Below are positions 8,093 through 17,621 of a stretch of 64,000 nt of DNA, one piece after another; the stretch's first letter is position 1; every line of letters begins with the position of its first letter. The DNA comes from Microbacterium hydrocarbonoxydans (GTDB lineage: Bacteria > Actinomycetota > Actinomycetes > Actinomycetales > Microbacteriaceae): contig NZ_LR882982.1 in NCBI RefSeq assembly GCF_904831005.1, positions 248,001 to 312,000 on the forward strand, given 5' to 3'. The translations under genes and the position numbers were made by a program. The notes below the pieces were generated by a model that was not told the origin of the DNA, ran no database searches, and saw only the letters and a list, made by a program, of their open reading frames with translations.

Positions 8093-8976
8093 CCGCCACC
8101 CAGGCGCTGAGCGTCCCCGAGAAGATCCGTCGGCGCCGAGGCGCCGTCGGCAATGCCGGAATCGGCAGCCGTCCCGGCTTCCTGACCTACGGTCTGCTCG
8201 CCGCGTTCATCATCGGCAGCGTCTACCCGCTGTGGTGGTCGGTCGTCGTGGCGAGCGGCACCAACGCCACCCGCGGCGAGACCCTGCCGCTGATCCCCGG
8301 CGGCAACTTCTTCGCGAACGCCGCGAAGGTGTTCGACGCGATCCCGTTCTGGCTCGCGCTGGGCAACTCGTTCCTCATCTCGGCGATCATCACTGTCTCG
8401 GTCGTCACGTTCTCGACCCTCGCCGGCTACGCCTTCGCCAAGCTGCGCTTCAAGGGCCGCGACGGCCTGATGATCTTCGTGATCGCGACCATGGCGATCC
8501 CGACGCAGCTCGGCATCATCCCGTTGTTCATGCTGATGCGCGAGCTCGGCTGGACGGGGTCGATCGGCGCGGTCATCGTGCCGACCCTGGTCACCGCGTT
8601 CGGCGTCTTCTTCATGCGTCAGTATCTGGTCGACGTGATCCCCGACGAGCTGATCGAGGCGGCGCGGATGGACGGCGCGAACCAGTTCCGCACCTTCCTG
8701 ACCGTCGGCATCCCTGCCGCTCGACCGGCCATGGCGATCCTCGGACTCTTCACCTTCATGACGGCGTGGACCGACTACCTATGGCCGCTGATCGTGCTCT
8801 CCCCGCAGAACCCGACGCTGCAGACGGCGCTCAGCCAGCTGCAGTCCGGCTACTACATCGACTACTCCATCGTGCTCGCCGGTGCCGTGCTCGCGACCCT
8901 TCCGCTGCTCGTCCTGTTCGTCGTGGCGGGCCGGCAGCTGGTCAGTGGCATCATGGCCGGCGCGGTGAAAGGATGA
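8089..8976 (+). CDS. cebG: Cello-oligosaccharide ABC transporter permease 2
   Basis: Second permease subunit of the MalG type, 295 residues with six membrane helices. The EAA loop reads EAARMDGANQFRTFLTVGIP. It pairs with CebF to form the channel for sugar delivered by CebE. The start overlaps cebF (ATGA), so translation is coupled. It ends 5 nt before the beta-glucosidase start. Assignment to cello-oligosaccharides rests on operon context. Confidence 0.93.
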   Translation: MTATQALSVPEKIRRRRGAVGNAGIGSRPGFLTYGLLAAFIIGSVYPLWWSVVVASGTNATRGETLPLIPGGNFFANAAKVFDAIPFWLALGNSFLISAIITVSVVTFSTLAGYAFAKLRFKGRDGLMIFVIATMAIPTQLGIIPLFMLMRELGWTGSIGAVIVPTLVTAFGVFFMRQYLVDVIPDELIEAARMDGANQFRTFLTVGIPAARPAMAILGLFTFMTAWTDYLWPLIVLSPQNPTLQTALSQLQSGYYIDYSIVLAGAVLATLPLLVLFVVAGRQLVSGIMAGAVKG

Positions 8977-8981
8977 CCCCT

Positions 8982-10418
8982 ATGACCCGCGCCTTCCCCG
9001 AGAACTTCCTGTTCGGCGCCGCGACAGCGGCGTACCAGATCGAAGGGGCGGCTTTCGAAGACGGGCGCACCGCGTCGATCTGGGACGCCTTCAGCCGCGA
9101 GCCGGGTGCCGTCATCGGCGGCGACAACGGCGACGTGGCGTGCGATCACTATCACCGCTACCCGCAGGACGTCGCGCTCATGAAGGAGCTCGGTCTGCAG
9201 ACGTACCGCTTCTCGACCTCATGGTCGCGCGTGCGGCCCGACGGCGGCGCGGTCAATGCGAAGGGCGTCGACTTCTACGAGCGCCTGGTCGACGAGCTGC
9301 TCGCGAACGACATCCTGCCCTGGCTCACGCTCTATCACTGGGACATGCCGCAGGCGCTGCAGGGGACGGGCGGGTGGACCAACCGCGACACCGTCGGCCG
9401 CTTCCTCGAGTACGCGGGCACGATGCACGATGCCCTGGGTGATCGCGTCAACGTGTGGACGACGCTGAACGAGCCCTGGTGCTCGTCGTTCCTCTCCTAC
9501 ACGGGCGGCGAGCATGCGCCCGGCCACACCAGCGTCGCCGAGGGGCTGCTCTCGGCGCACCACCTGCTGCTCGCGCACGGCGAGACGGTGCGTGAGCTGC
9601 GCGGTCGTGATGCCGACCTCAACCTCGGCATCACGCTGAACCACACGGTCGCAGACCCCGCCGACCCGACCAACCCGGCCGACATCGATGCCGCGCGACG
9701 CATCGACGGCCAGTTCAACCGCTGGTTCCTCGACCCGATCTACCGCGGCGTGTACCCCGACGACATCATCAGGGACATCAGAGCGGTGGATGCCGACGCG
9801 GTGGCGCGCTTCACGGAGGCGGTGCACGACGGCGACCTCGACGTGATCTCGCAGCGCATCGACACGCAGGGCGTCAACTACTATCACGGCGACTTCATCT
9901 CAGGCACGGCTCCGAGCGCGGACCGCACCCCGGTCAGCGGCGGTCCTGCCACGGACCGGCCCGGTCGTAGCCCCTACCCGTCGAGCGACGGCATCCACTC
10001 GGTCGAGCGCGGGCTGCCGCGCACCGCGCAGAACTGGGAGGTGCAGCCCGAGGGGCTCACCCGCCTGCTGCAGCGCGTGTGGACCGAGTACGCCGAGCCC
10101 GCGGGGACCGTGCTCTACATGACCGAGAACGGCGCGGCCTACGACGACGTCGCGGTCGTCGAAGACGGCGAGACGCGTGTGCATGACGCCGACCGCACCG
10201 AGTTCCTGCGACTGCACCTCGCCGCCGTGCTCGACGCGGCGGATGCCGGGGTCGACGTGCGCGGCTACTTCTACTGGTCGATGTTCGACAACTTCGAATG
10301 GGCCTGGGGCTACGACAAGCGCTTCGGGATCGTGCGCGTCGACTACGACACCCAGGAGCGGTCTCTCAAGGACTCCGGCCGGGAGTACGCTCGCATCATC
10401 GCCGCTCGCTCGCTCTGA
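8982..10418 (+). CDS. bglC: Beta-glucosidase, GH1 family
   Basis: Cytosolic retaining beta-glucosidase, 478 residues, that would split imported cellobiose and cellotriose to glucose. GH1 hallmarks are present: the N-terminal FLFGAATAAYQIEGA, acid/base Glu164 in TLNEP and nucleophile Glu382 in TENG. There is no signal peptide. Two starts are possible; the ATG at 8982 is preferred because AAAGGA (8968-8973) lies 8 nt upstream, while the ATG at 8973 would sit within that site. It follows cebG by 5 nt and precedes cebR, the standard order of actinobacterial ceb clusters. Confidence 0.95.
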   Translation: MTRAFPENFLFGAATAAYQIEGAAFEDGRTASIWDAFSREPGAVIGGDNGDVACDHYHRYPQDVALMKELGLQTYRFSTSWSRVRPDGGAVNAKGVDFYERLVDELLANDILPWLTLYHWDMPQALQGTGGWTNRDTVGRFLEYAGTMHDALGDRVNVWTTLNEPWCSSFLSYTGGEHAPGHTSVAEGLLSAHHLLLAHGETVRELRGRDADLNLGITLNHTVADPADPTNPADIDAARRIDGQFNRWFLDPIYRGVYPDDIIRDIRAVDADAVARFTEAVHDGDLDVISQRIDTQGVNYYHGDFISGTAPSADRTPVSGGPATDRPGRSPYPSSDGIHSVERGLPRTAQNWEVQPEGLTRLLQRVWTEYAEPAGTVLYMTENGAAYDDVAVVEDGETRVHDADRTEFLRLHLAAVLDAADAGVDVRGYFYWSMFDNFEWAWGYDKRFGIVRVDYDTQERSLKDSGREYARIIAARSL

Positions 10419-10474
10419 CGCCGGGCGGCGGCACCAGGGAGCATCCGGCTTCGCGGCCGGACGGAGGGAGAGCT

Positions 10475-11470
10475 GTGTCGTCACGAGCGACCATCGAAGA
10501 GGTGGCATCGGCCGCCGGCGTCTCACGATCGACCGTCTCGCGTGTGGTGAACGGCTCGACGGCGGTGAGTCCCGAGGCGCTCGTGGCCGTGCAGCGCGCG
10601 ATCGAGGACCTCAGCTATGTGCCGAACCGTGCGGCTCGCTCGCTCGCGTCGAAGCAGACGCACGCGATCGCGCTGATCGTTCCTGAAGACACCACGCGCT
10701 TCTTCGGAGACCCCTTCTTCGCCGAGATCGTCGCCGGGATCACCGGAGCGCTCCGGCGCTCCGACTACCTGCTGAACCTGCTCATCGCCAGTGACGACCC
10801 CGGCGACAAGATGACGAGCTTCGTGCGCAACGGCGGCGTCGACGGGGCGCTCATCGTGTCGCACCACACCAGCGACGCGTTCATCGATCGGGTGGCAGAC
10901 GCGGTGCCGGTCGTCTGGGGTGGCCGCCCGACCCGGTTCCGTGACGGCGACTACGTCGTCGATGTCGACAACGTCGCGGGCGCGCGCACAGCGACGACCC
11001 ATCTGATCGAGCGAGGGCGTCGGCGCATTGCGACGATCGGCGGCCCCGTGACGATGGTCTCGTCCGTCGACCGCGTGCAGGGCTTCCGCAGCGCCCTGGC
11101 GGACGCCGGGCTCACACCCTTCGCCGAAGAGGCGGGCGACTACAGCGAAGAGAGCGGGGCGGATGCCGCGCGGCGCATCCTCGCGACCGGGCGTCCTGAC
11201 GCGATCTTCGTGGCGAGCGATCTCATGGCTCGCGGCGCGCTCACGGCTCTGCGAAGCGCCGGCATCCGGGTGCCCGAAGACATCGCCATCGTCGGTTTCG
11301 ACGACTCGTCCGTCGCTGTGAGCACGGATCCGCAGCTCACCACGATGCGACAGCCGATGTACGCGCAGGGCGAGGCGATGGCGGGTGTGCTGCTCTCGCG
11401 TCTTGCCGGTCGAGACCCCGCGCACCAGACGATCCTGCCGACCGAGCTCGTGGTGCGCGCATCGGCATAG
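10475..11470 (+). CDS. cebR: LacI-family repressor of the ceb operon
   Basis: A 331-residue transcription factor with an N-terminal LacI helix-turn-helix (TIEEVASAAGVSRSTVSRVV, 5-24) and hinge region, then a periplasmic-binding-like sensor domain ending LTTMRQPMYAQGE. It is expected to bind the two palindromes upstream of cebE and release them on binding cellobiose. The GTG at 10475 follows GGAGG at 10463-10467. A 6-bp TCCGGC/GCCGGA hairpin (10444-10461) precedes it. It is the last gene of the operon, so it should repress itself through read-through control. Confidence 0.9.
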   Translation: MSSRATIEEVASAAGVSRSTVSRVVNGSTAVSPEALVAVQRAIEDLSYVPNRAARSLASKQTHAIALIVPEDTTRFFGDPFFAEIVAGITGALRRSDYLLNLLIASDDPGDKMTSFVRNGGVDGALIVSHHTSDAFIDRVADAVPVVWGGRPTRFRDGDYVVDVDNVAGARTATTHLIERGRRRIATIGGPVTMVSSVDRVQGFRSALADAGLTPFAEEAGDYSEESGADAARRILATGRPDAIFVASDLMARGALTALRSAGIRVPEDIAIVGFDDSSVAVSTDPQLTTMRQPMYAQGEAMAGVLLSRLAGRDPAHQTILPTELVVRASA

Positions 11471-11587
11471 GCTGTAGTCGAGCGCGGATGCGGACCCCAC
11501 GCCCCTCGAAGAAGTCCGCACCCGTCGATGCCCGGTCACCCGAAACCGGAGTGAATGTCGTCAGGTGTTCTCAGCCCCCGCTTAGCC

Positions 11588-11637
11588 TGAACGGTCATTC
11601 AAGGACTAATATATAGGCTTGGCTTCGATTTTCGAAG
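11588..11637 (+). promoter_or_regulatory. Candidate promoter and operators of the TetR gene
   Basis: An AT-rich patch in otherwise GC-rich DNA gives a -10-like TAATAT/TATATA (11608-11615). It is flanked by the imperfect palindrome TGAACGGTCATTCA (11588-11601) and by the perfect inverted repeat CTTCGATTTTCGAAG (11623-11637). Either could bind the TetR protein encoded 28 nt downstream. The rest of the 195-nt gap after cebR shows no other signal. Confidence 0.5.
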
Positions 11638-11665
11638 TCGTCCGATTTCTGGGGAAGAGGACGCA

Positions 11666-12331
11666 GTGGCACGATCTGACGATCGCAACCAGCAGGTGCG
11701 CGAGCGAGCACGAGAGAACATTCTGCTCTCGGCCACCGAGGTCTTCGGTGAGAAGGGTGTCGCAGGCGCCAGCATCGCAGAGATCACGAGACGCGCCGGT
11801 GTCGCCCAGGGGCTCGCCAACTACCACTTCGGTGCCAAGGACCAGCTCGTCGGTGCGGTGATCGACCGATGGTTCGAAGCACTGTTCGACATCCCCACAC
11901 GAGCGGGTTCGCCCGATGACATGCTCGCCGGCATCATCGACGGGGTGCTCAGGGCCACCGGGTTCGCTCTGCCACTGCAACGCGCCGTGCTGGCCATGCA
12001 GCAGCAACCCGACACCCATCGGATCTTCGCCGAGTCCGAGCAGCGGTTCGACGAGCAGGCGACGGCCTCGGAGGAGATCGTGCGCGGCATCTTCCGCGCG
12101 CGCGGCGCCGACGACCCCGCGCTCGAGGAGATCATGCTGCGCAGCAACCTCGAGGGCATCGTGATCAAGTACGCCGTCTACGGCGACTCGTTCCCTCTCG
12201 AAGATGCGCGACGGTGGATGTACCGTCTCTACGACCTCCGTGAGCCCGAGGAGCCGCTGCCGCTGGATCTTCCGCCGCGTGACGCCGACCTCAGGCTGCG
12301 AGCGATCCGCGCGGTACGCCCCTCCCACTGA
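11666..12331 (+). CDS. TetR/AcrR family transcriptional regulator
   Basis: A 221-residue repressor-type protein. The N-terminal DNA-binding domain is clear (ILLSATEVFGEKGVAGASIA, then EITRRAGVAQGLANYHFGAK). The C-terminal ligand domain is helical and not recognisable to a subgroup. The GTG at 11666 follows GAAGAGG. There is no obvious target beside it: cebR lies upstream and a GntR gene is convergent downstream. It may therefore regulate itself or distant genes. The ligand is unknown. Confidence 0.88.
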   Translation: MARSDDRNQQVRERARENILLSATEVFGEKGVAGASIAEITRRAGVAQGLANYHFGAKDQLVGAVIDRWFEALFDIPTRAGSPDDMLAGIIDGVLRATGFALPLQRAVLAMQQQPDTHRIFAESEQRFDEQATASEEIVRGIFRARGADDPALEEIMLRSNLEGIVIKYAVYGDSFPLEDARRWMYRLYDLREPEEPLPLDLPPRDADLRLRAIRAVRPSH

Positions 12332-12352
12332 GGCGTCACGCCGGGCCCGCGG

Positions 12353-13009
12353 TCACCCGAGCTGCATCCGCGCGAACGCACCGAGCACGACGCGCTCGGA
12401 CTGCACCAGGTAGCGTTCGAGCTCGGTCGCGCCGGCCTGCGCGCCGCGCGTGAGGAAGGTGTCGAGAACGGCACGGTTCTTGCGCACGAACGGCTCGTGG
12501 AGCGACCGAGGGTCGTCGATCTTCAGGAACGCGAGTCTCAGCTCCGCGGCGAGGTCGCGATAGGTGCGCGCCAGGCGGGGGCTGTCGGCGAGCGACACCA
12601 GGGCGACGTGGAACGCCATGTTGGCGCTGCCGACCGCACGCCAGGTCTCGGTGTCGTCGAGGACTGCATCCGCGGCCGCAGCCTCTGCGGCGAGCACCGC
12701 CTCCTGCATCTGCTGGACCGCGGGGTGCTCGGGCTCGGAGTGCAGCAGCGCGGTGCACTCGATGATGCGTCGGGCGCGATAGATGTCGATGACGTCGGCG
12801 ATCGACGGCGAGGCGACGGAGACTCCTCGGTGCGGCACGTGCTCGAGCAGACCCTGTTCGGAGAGGGTGCGGAACGCTTCGCGCAGCGTGTTGCGAGCGA
12901 CGCCGAAGTGCTCGGCGATGGCCGATTCCGACAGTCGCGAACCGGGCGCGAAGGCTCCGTCGATGATCTGCTGTCGGAGCGCATCGGCGAGCATGCCCTG
13001 CTGGTTCAT
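12353..13009 (-). CDS. GntR-family regulator, FadR/FCD subgroup, of the 5-oxoproline operon
   Basis: A 218-residue regulator with an N-terminal winged helix (LRQQIIDGAFAPGSRLSESA, then AEHFGVARNTLREAFRTLSEQGLL) and a C-terminal helical FCD ligand domain. It is divergent from the NRAMP-pxp operon, with an FCD-type palindrome in the shared gap, so it most likely represses or senses that operon. The start is uncertain: ATGs at 13009 and 13057 are both in frame and neither has a good ribosome site. The shorter form is given because it matches the usual distance to the winged helix. Confidence 0.85.
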   Translation of the reverse strand: MNQQGMLADALRQQIIDGAFAPGSRLSESAIAEHFGVARNTLREAFRTLSEQGLLEHVPHRGVSVASPSIADVIDIYRARRIIECTALLHSEPEHPAVQQMQEAVLAAEAAAADAVLDDTETWRAVGSANMAFHVALVSLADSPRLARTYRDLAAELRLAFLKIDDPRSLHEPFVRKNRAVLDTFLTRGAQAGATELERYLVQSERVVLGAFARMQLG

Positions 13010-13107
13010 GCCTTCATCGTAGGCGCGGCCGGGGAGGGGTCGTTCGACCATCCGCATCCGACATCACGCGAATGCAACCCTTCCGTAGCACAGCGGAAAC
13101 AAAGTTG

Positions 13108-13138
13108 TTGAACAATATTGCTCAATCCGTTCTACACT
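13108..13138 (+). promoter_or_regulatory. Operator and promoter of the pxp operon
   Basis: The near-perfect palindrome TTGAACAATATTGCTCAA (13108-13125; two mismatched pairs) contains a TTGAAC -35 and lies just ahead of the -10 TACACT (13133-13138; spacer 19). A shorter perfect repeat, TTGTTGAACAA (13105-13115), overlaps it. Binding here would block the promoter. The divergent GntR/FCD protein is the obvious candidate. Confidence 0.65.
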
Positions 13139-13183
13139 GGGTGACACTCGACACCCACCAACGACGATGGGAAATCCCCCGCA

Positions 13184-14461
13184 ATGTCTGAGAACACCGC
13201 AGCCCCGCTCTCCGCCGAAGACGGAGTGCGCCTGTCCGCCGCCAAGAGGCGTGCGGGCCGCAGCGCCGTGATCGGTGCGATCTTCCTGATGGCCACCAGC
13301 GCCATCGGCCCCGGTTTCATCACGCAGACCGCCACCTTCACCGCGACGATGGGGGCGGCGTTCGCGTTCGCGATCCTCATCTCGATCGTCGTCGACATCG
13401 CCGTGCAGCTGAATGTGTGGCGCATGATCACCTCCTCCGGCATGCGCGCCGGGGAACTCGCCAACAGAGCCATCCCCTTCTCGGGGCATGTGATCGCCGT
13501 GCTCGTCGTCATCGGAGGCCTCGCGTTCAACATCGGCAACATCGCGGGTGGCGGCCTGGGCATGAACGCGCTGCTCGGCATCGACCCCAAGCTCGGCGGA
13601 GCGCTGACCGCCGCCCTCGCGATCATCATCTTCCTGATCAAGAAGGCCGGTCCGGTGATGGACATCGTGCTCGTCGTGCTCGGTGTCGGCATGATCGTGA
13701 TGACCGTGATCGTCGCGGTGATCGCCCAGCCGCCCATCGGCGAGGCGCTGCGCCAGACGTTCGCGCCGGACGAGCTCAACTTCGCCACGATCACGACGAT
13801 CGTCGGCGGAACGGTCGGCGGATACATCACCTACTCGGGTGCCCACCGCTACCTCGACTCGGGTCACACCGGTCCCGAGCAGGCGGGTCCGGTGATGCGT
13901 GCCGCCGCGAACGGCATCCTCGTCACCGGCATCATGCGCTACGTGCTGTTCCTCGCGATCCTCGGCGTGGTCGCCTCGGGCGTCTCGCTCGACCTGTCGA
14001 GCCAGGCTGCGAACCCGGCCGGACAGGCCTTCGGCGCCGTGCTCGGCGATGCCGGGCTGCGCCTCTTCGGTGCGATCTTCTGGGCTGCCGCGATCAGCTC
14101 GGTCATCGGCGCGGCGTACACGTCGGCGACCTTCCTCTCGACCTTCACGAAGAAGCTCCGGGGCGGCTGGGCGCTGCAGCTGGCGACGGTCGCCTTCATC
14201 GTCGTGTCGCTGATCGTCTACCTGTCGATCGGCACGGCGCCGGCCGCGATCCTCGTGTTCGTCGGCGGCTTCAACGGACTCATCCTCCCCATCGGCCTCA
14301 CGGTCTTCATGTACATCGGCTGGTTCCGCCGTGACCTGCTCGGCTCGAAGAAGTACCCGATGTGGCTGCTCATCGCCGGTACGCTCGTGACGCTGCTGAC
14401 CTGGTACATGGGGATCGTCTCGGTCGGCCCCATCTTCGCCTTCCTCGGAATCGGAGCGTGA
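13184..14461 (+). CDS. NRAMP-like membrane transporter (YcsG type)
   Basis: A 425-residue multi-helix transporter with the LeuT-like NRAMP fold, closest in context to Bacillus YcsG. The first helix reads [14 protein letters not shown] where metal-transporting NRAMPs have DPGN, so the metal-binding Asp and Asn are missing and a non-metal substrate is likely. As first gene of a 5-oxoproline operon it may import 5-oxoproline or a related organic acid; this is inference. The ATG at 13184 lies 46 nt after the -10. pxpA follows 4 nt after its stop. Confidence 0.82.
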   Translation: MSENTAAPLSAEDGVRLSAAKRRAGRSAVIGAIFLMATSAIGPGFITQTATFTATMGAAFAFAILISIVVDIAVQLNVWRMITSSGMRAGELANRAIPFSGHVIAVLVVIGGLAFNIGNIAGGGLGMNALLGIDPKLGGALTAALAIIIFLIKKAGPVMDIVLVVLGVGMIVMTVIVAVIAQPPIGEALRQTFAPDELNFATITTIVGGTVGGYITYSGAHRYLDSGHTGPEQAGPVMRAAANGILVTGIMRYVLFLAILGVVASGVSLDLSSQAANPAGQAFGAVLGDAGLRLFGAIFWAAAISSVIGAAYTSATFLSTFTKKLRGGWALQLATVAFIVVSLIVYLSIGTAPAAILVFVGGFNGLILPIGLTVFMYIGWFRRDLLGSKKYPMWLLIAGTLVTLLTWYMGIVSVGPIFAFLGIGA

Positions 14462-14465
14462 CCCC

Positions 14466-15230
14466 ATGACGACGATCGACCTCAACTCCGACCTCGGCGA
14501 GAACGTCCCGGACCGCGTGGTCAGCGACGACGAGAGCATGCTGCGCCTGGTGACGAGCGCGAACGTGGCGTGCGGCTTCCACGCCGGCAGCCCCGAAGGC
14601 ATCCGTTCGACGCTGGCGAGCGCCGTCGCCGGAGGAGTCGTGATCGGCGCGCACCCCGGCTACCGCGACTACGAGAACTTCGGCCGCACCAAGGTCGAGA
14701 TCGACTCGGCCACGCTGCAGGCGCACGTCGAGTACCAGCTCGGAGCCCTGATCGGGCTTGCCGCAGCGGTCGGCGGCACGGTCGCCTACGTCAAGCCGCA
14801 CGGAGCGCTGTACAACACCATCGCGCGTGACGAGCGGCAGTCGAAGGATGTGGTGGCGGCGATCCGCGCGATCGATCCGAGTCTCGTGCTTCTGGGCCTG
14901 GCCGGCGGCGTCGTGCTCGACGTCGCCGAGCGCGCGGGCCTGCAGATCGCGGCCGAGGCCTTCGCCGATCGGGCGTATCACCCCGACGGCCAGCTCGTCT
15001 CGCGTACCGAGCCCGGTTCTGTGCTGCACGATCCCGCTCTGGTCGCCCAGCGCATGGTGCGCCTCGCCGGCGAAGGAGTGATCAGGGCGATCGACGGCAC
15101 CGACGTGCCCGTCAGCGCGCAGTCGATCTGCGTGCACGGCGACAGTCCCGGCTCGGTGGCGATGGCGGCAGAGACCAAGCGGATGCTGCAGGACGCCGGC
15201 ATCACGATCGCGCCGTTCGCGGGAGTCTGA
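14466..15230 (+). CDS. pxpA: 5-oxoprolinase subunit A (LamB/YcsF family)
   Basis: A 254-residue LamB/YcsF protein, subunit of the PxpABC enzyme that opens 5-oxoproline to glutamate using ATP. Family motifs are intact: the start [53 protein letters not shown] and the C-terminal [10 protein letters not shown]. It lies 4 nt after the transporter and 1 nt before the ycsI-like gene, so it is translationally coupled to its neighbours. Confidence 0.95.
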   Translation: MTTIDLNSDLGENVPDRVVSDDESMLRLVTSANVACGFHAGSPEGIRSTLASAVAGGVVIGAHPGYRDYENFGRTKVEIDSATLQAHVEYQLGALIGLAAAVGGTVAYVKPHGALYNTIARDERQSKDVVAAIRAIDPSLVLLGLAGGVVLDVAERAGLQIAAEAFADRAYHPDGQLVSRTEPGSVLHDPALVAQRMVRLAGEGVIRAIDGTDVPVSAQSICVHGDSPGSVAMAAETKRMLQDAGITIAPFAGV

Positions 15231-15231
15231 C

Positions 15232-16032
15232 ATGGCGGTTCTCGCCACTGCCGACCAGCTCGCCGACGCGCGTGCGGCGCGTGCCGCCATCCGTGCGGGG
15301 CACGCCGAGCCGACCAGCGGCGTCGCCGCCGGGCTGACGCAGGCGAACCTCATCTCGGTGCCGGCGGACTGGGCGTTCGAGACCCTGCTCTTCGCGCAGC
15401 GCAACCCCAAGCCGTGCCCCGTGCTCGAGGTGATCGAACGGGGCGAGGTCGAGTCGCGTCTGGCGCCGGGCAGCGACATCCGCACCGACATCGGCCGGTA
15501 TCGCATCTGGCGCGACGGTGAACTGGTCGACGAGGTCGCCGACGCCACCGCGGCATGGGCGGAGCACTCCGACCTCGTCTCGTTCCTCATCGGGTGCAGC
15601 TTCACGTTCGAGTCCGGACTCGTGCAGGCGGGCATCCCGATCCGTCACCAGGAGCTCGGTCGCAACGTGCCGATGTACCGCACCGCGGTGCCGTGCACCC
15701 CGGCCGGGCGCCTCGGCGGCGAGATGGTCGTGTCGATGCGGCCTGTTCCGGCGGATCGAGTCGCGGATGCCGTGCAGATCTCCGGCCGGACCCCAGCCGT
15801 GCACGGCGCTCCGGTGCACATCGGGGATCCCGCATCGCTCGGCATCGTCGACCTGGCCCGCCCCGATTTCGGCGATGCCCCCGAGGTTCGGGAGGGTGAG
15901 ATCCCGGTTTTCTGGGCGTGCGGCGTCACCCCGCAGGCTGCCATCATGGCCTCGAAGCCGCCTTTCGCCATCACCCACGCGCCCGGCTACATGTTCATCA
16001 CCGACGTGCCCGATGCGGAGTACCTCGTCTGA
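15232..16032 (+). CDS. YcsI-like putative hydro-lyase (DUF1445)
   Basis: A 266-residue protein of the YcsI/DUF1445 family, annotated as putative hydro-lyase and related to the D-glutamate cyclase domain. Characteristic segments are [34 protein letters not shown] and [15 protein letters not shown] near the end. If it acts like D-glutamate cyclase it would interconvert 5-oxo-D-proline and D-glutamate, which suits the operon, but this is inference. The stop (TGA 16030-16032) overlaps the next ATG by one base. Confidence 0.88.
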   Translation: MAVLATADQLADARAARAAIRAGHAEPTSGVAAGLTQANLISVPADWAFETLLFAQRNPKPCPVLEVIERGEVESRLAPGSDIRTDIGRYRIWRDGELVDEVADATAAWAEHSDLVSFLIGCSFTFESGLVQAGIPIRHQELGRNVPMYRTAVPCTPAGRLGGEMVVSMRPVPADRVADAVQISGRTPAVHGAPVHIGDPASLGIVDLARPDFGDAPEVREGEIPVFWACGVTPQAAIMASKPPFAITHAPGYMFITDVPDAEYLV

Positions 16033-17621
16033 TGCGCATCCTCACGGCATCCGACCGCGCGCTTCTCGTCGAAGCGTCCGACCTCGACGAGGCGATGCGA
16101 CTGAACCTCGCGTGGGAAGGCATGCATGGCGTGGTCGAGCGCATCCCCGGCGCGCGCACCGTGCTCGTGAGGTTCGATCCGCTCGTCGTCTCGGCGGGGG
16201 ATCTCGCCCGCGCGCTGGCGGCGACCGAGGTCGACGGCGCCCATCTGCCGGCCACCGGTGAGGTCACGGTGCCTGTGCAGTACGACGGGGAAGACCTCGC
16301 CGAGGCGGCATCCCTGCTGGGCGTGTCTGCGGCGGAGCTCGTGAACCGCCACCTCGCGGCCGACTGGAAGGTCGCCTTCTCGGGCTTCGCCCCGGGCTTC
16401 GGATACGTGGTGAGCAGCGACCCGCTGTTCGACGTGCCCCGCCGCTCGTCGCCCCGCACGCGTGTGCCGGCCGGGTCCGTGGCCCTCGCCGGACAGTTCA
16501 CCGGCGTGTATCCGCGTGAGAGTCCGGGCGGATGGCAGCTCATCGGACACACGGATGCCGCGATGTGGGACATCGACCGCGACCCTCCCGCGCTGCTGTC
16601 GCCCGGCACGACAGTGCGGTTCGCGCAGGGGCGGGCGCAGGTGGTGATGTCGGAGAACGCAGACGAACGCGCCGACGCGCGGCGAGTCACCGAGCGACAC
16701 GCCGCTGCACGCGCGAAGGACCTGGGTTATCCGACATCCGGTGCGGTCGAGGTCGTGCGGGCATCGATGCAGCTGCTGGTGCAGGATGCCGGACGACCCG
16801 GGTTCGCGGCACTCGGCGTCTCGGCGTCCGGTGTCGCCGATCGCCGCGCCATGCGCGAGGCGAACCGCGCAGTGGGCAACGCCTCCGCAACTGCGGTGCT
16901 CGAGAGCGTCGGCGGCGCCGTGCTGCGCTTCCGGGGCGCCGGGGTCGCCGCTGTCACGGGAGCCGTCGGCGCGCTCGACCTGATCGATGCCACCGGTGTG
17001 CCGCGTCGCATCGCCCATGGCGCGCCCTTCGCCACCGTCGAGGGCGACGAGCTGACGCTCGCGCATCCGACCAGCGGGCTGCGCTACGTCATCGCGGTCC
17101 GTGGCGGAGTGGCCGTCGAACCGGCGCTCGACAGCCGGGCGAGCGACACCCTCGCCGGACTTGGGCCCGATCCGCTGGCGGCGGGCGATGTGCTCGGTGT
17201 CGGCGACTGCGCACGGCACCCCGTCGAGCCGGATGTCACACCGCGAGCGCTTCCGGCATCCGGTGACCTCGTCGACCTCGAGATCACCCTCGGCCCTCGT
17301 GACGACTGGTTCACCCCCGCAGCGCTCGCGACGCTCACCGGCCAGGACTGGACCGTGACCCCGCGATCCGACAGGGTCGGCATCCGGCTCGAAGGCGACG
17401 CGCCCCTCCAGCGATCCGTCAGCGGCGAGCTGCCCAGCGAAGGGGCGGTCACGGGGGCGATCCAGGTTCCGCCCGACGGTCAGCCCGTGCTGTTCCTCCC
17501 CGATCACCCGCTCACGGGCGGATATCCGATCATCGGCGCGCTCACCGACCGCAGCCTCGATCTGGCCGGGCAGCTGCCGCCCGGCGTGCGCATCCGTTTC
17601 ATCGTCAAGGAGACCTCATGA
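16032..17621 (+). CDS. pxpBC: Fused 5-oxoprolinase subunits B and C
   Basis: A 529-residue fusion. Residues about 1-205 are PxpB/KipI (AHS1; FSGFAPGFGYV and PRRSSPRTRVPAGSVALAG motifs). About 240-529 are PxpC/KipA (AHS2; VQDAGRPGFAALGVSASGV, and VPPDGQPVLFLPDHPLTGGY near the end). The halves are separate proteins in E. coli and Bacillus. AHS1 and AHS2 together also form the carboxyltransferase domain of urea carboxylase, and the next gene supplies a biotin carboxylase with carrier. The 3' end overlaps that gene by 4 nt. Confidence 0.93.
   Translation: MRILTASDRALLVEASDLDEAMRLNLAWEGMHGVVERIPGARTVLVRFDPLVVSAGDLARALAATEVDGAHLPATGEVTVPVQYDGEDLAEAASLLGVSAAELVNRHLAADWKVAFSGFAPGFGYVVSSDPLFDVPRRSSPRTRVPAGSVALAGQFTGVYPRESPGGWQLIGHTDAAMWDIDRDPPALLSPGTTVRFAQGRAQVVMSENADERADARRVTERHAAARAKDLGYPTSGAVEVVRASMQLLVQDAGRPGFAALGVSASGVADRRAMREANRAVGNASATAVLESVGGAVLRFRGAGVAAVTGAVGALDLIDATGVPRRIAHGAPFATVEGDELTLAHPTSGLRYVIAVRGGVAVEPALDSRASDTLAGLGPDPLAAGDVLGVGDCARHPVEPDVTPRALPASGDLVDLEITLGPRDDWFTPAALATLTGQDWTVTPRSDRVGIRLEGDAPLQRSVSGELPSEGAVTGAIQVPPDGQPVLFLPDHPLTGGYPIIGALTDRSLDLAGQLPPGVRIRFIVKETS

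Noticed and set aside
12985..14602. A long charged open frame antisense to the NRAMP-like gene
   Set aside because: Composition is dominated by Asp, Arg, Glu and His as expected from the reverse of a membrane-protein gene. No start signal is present.
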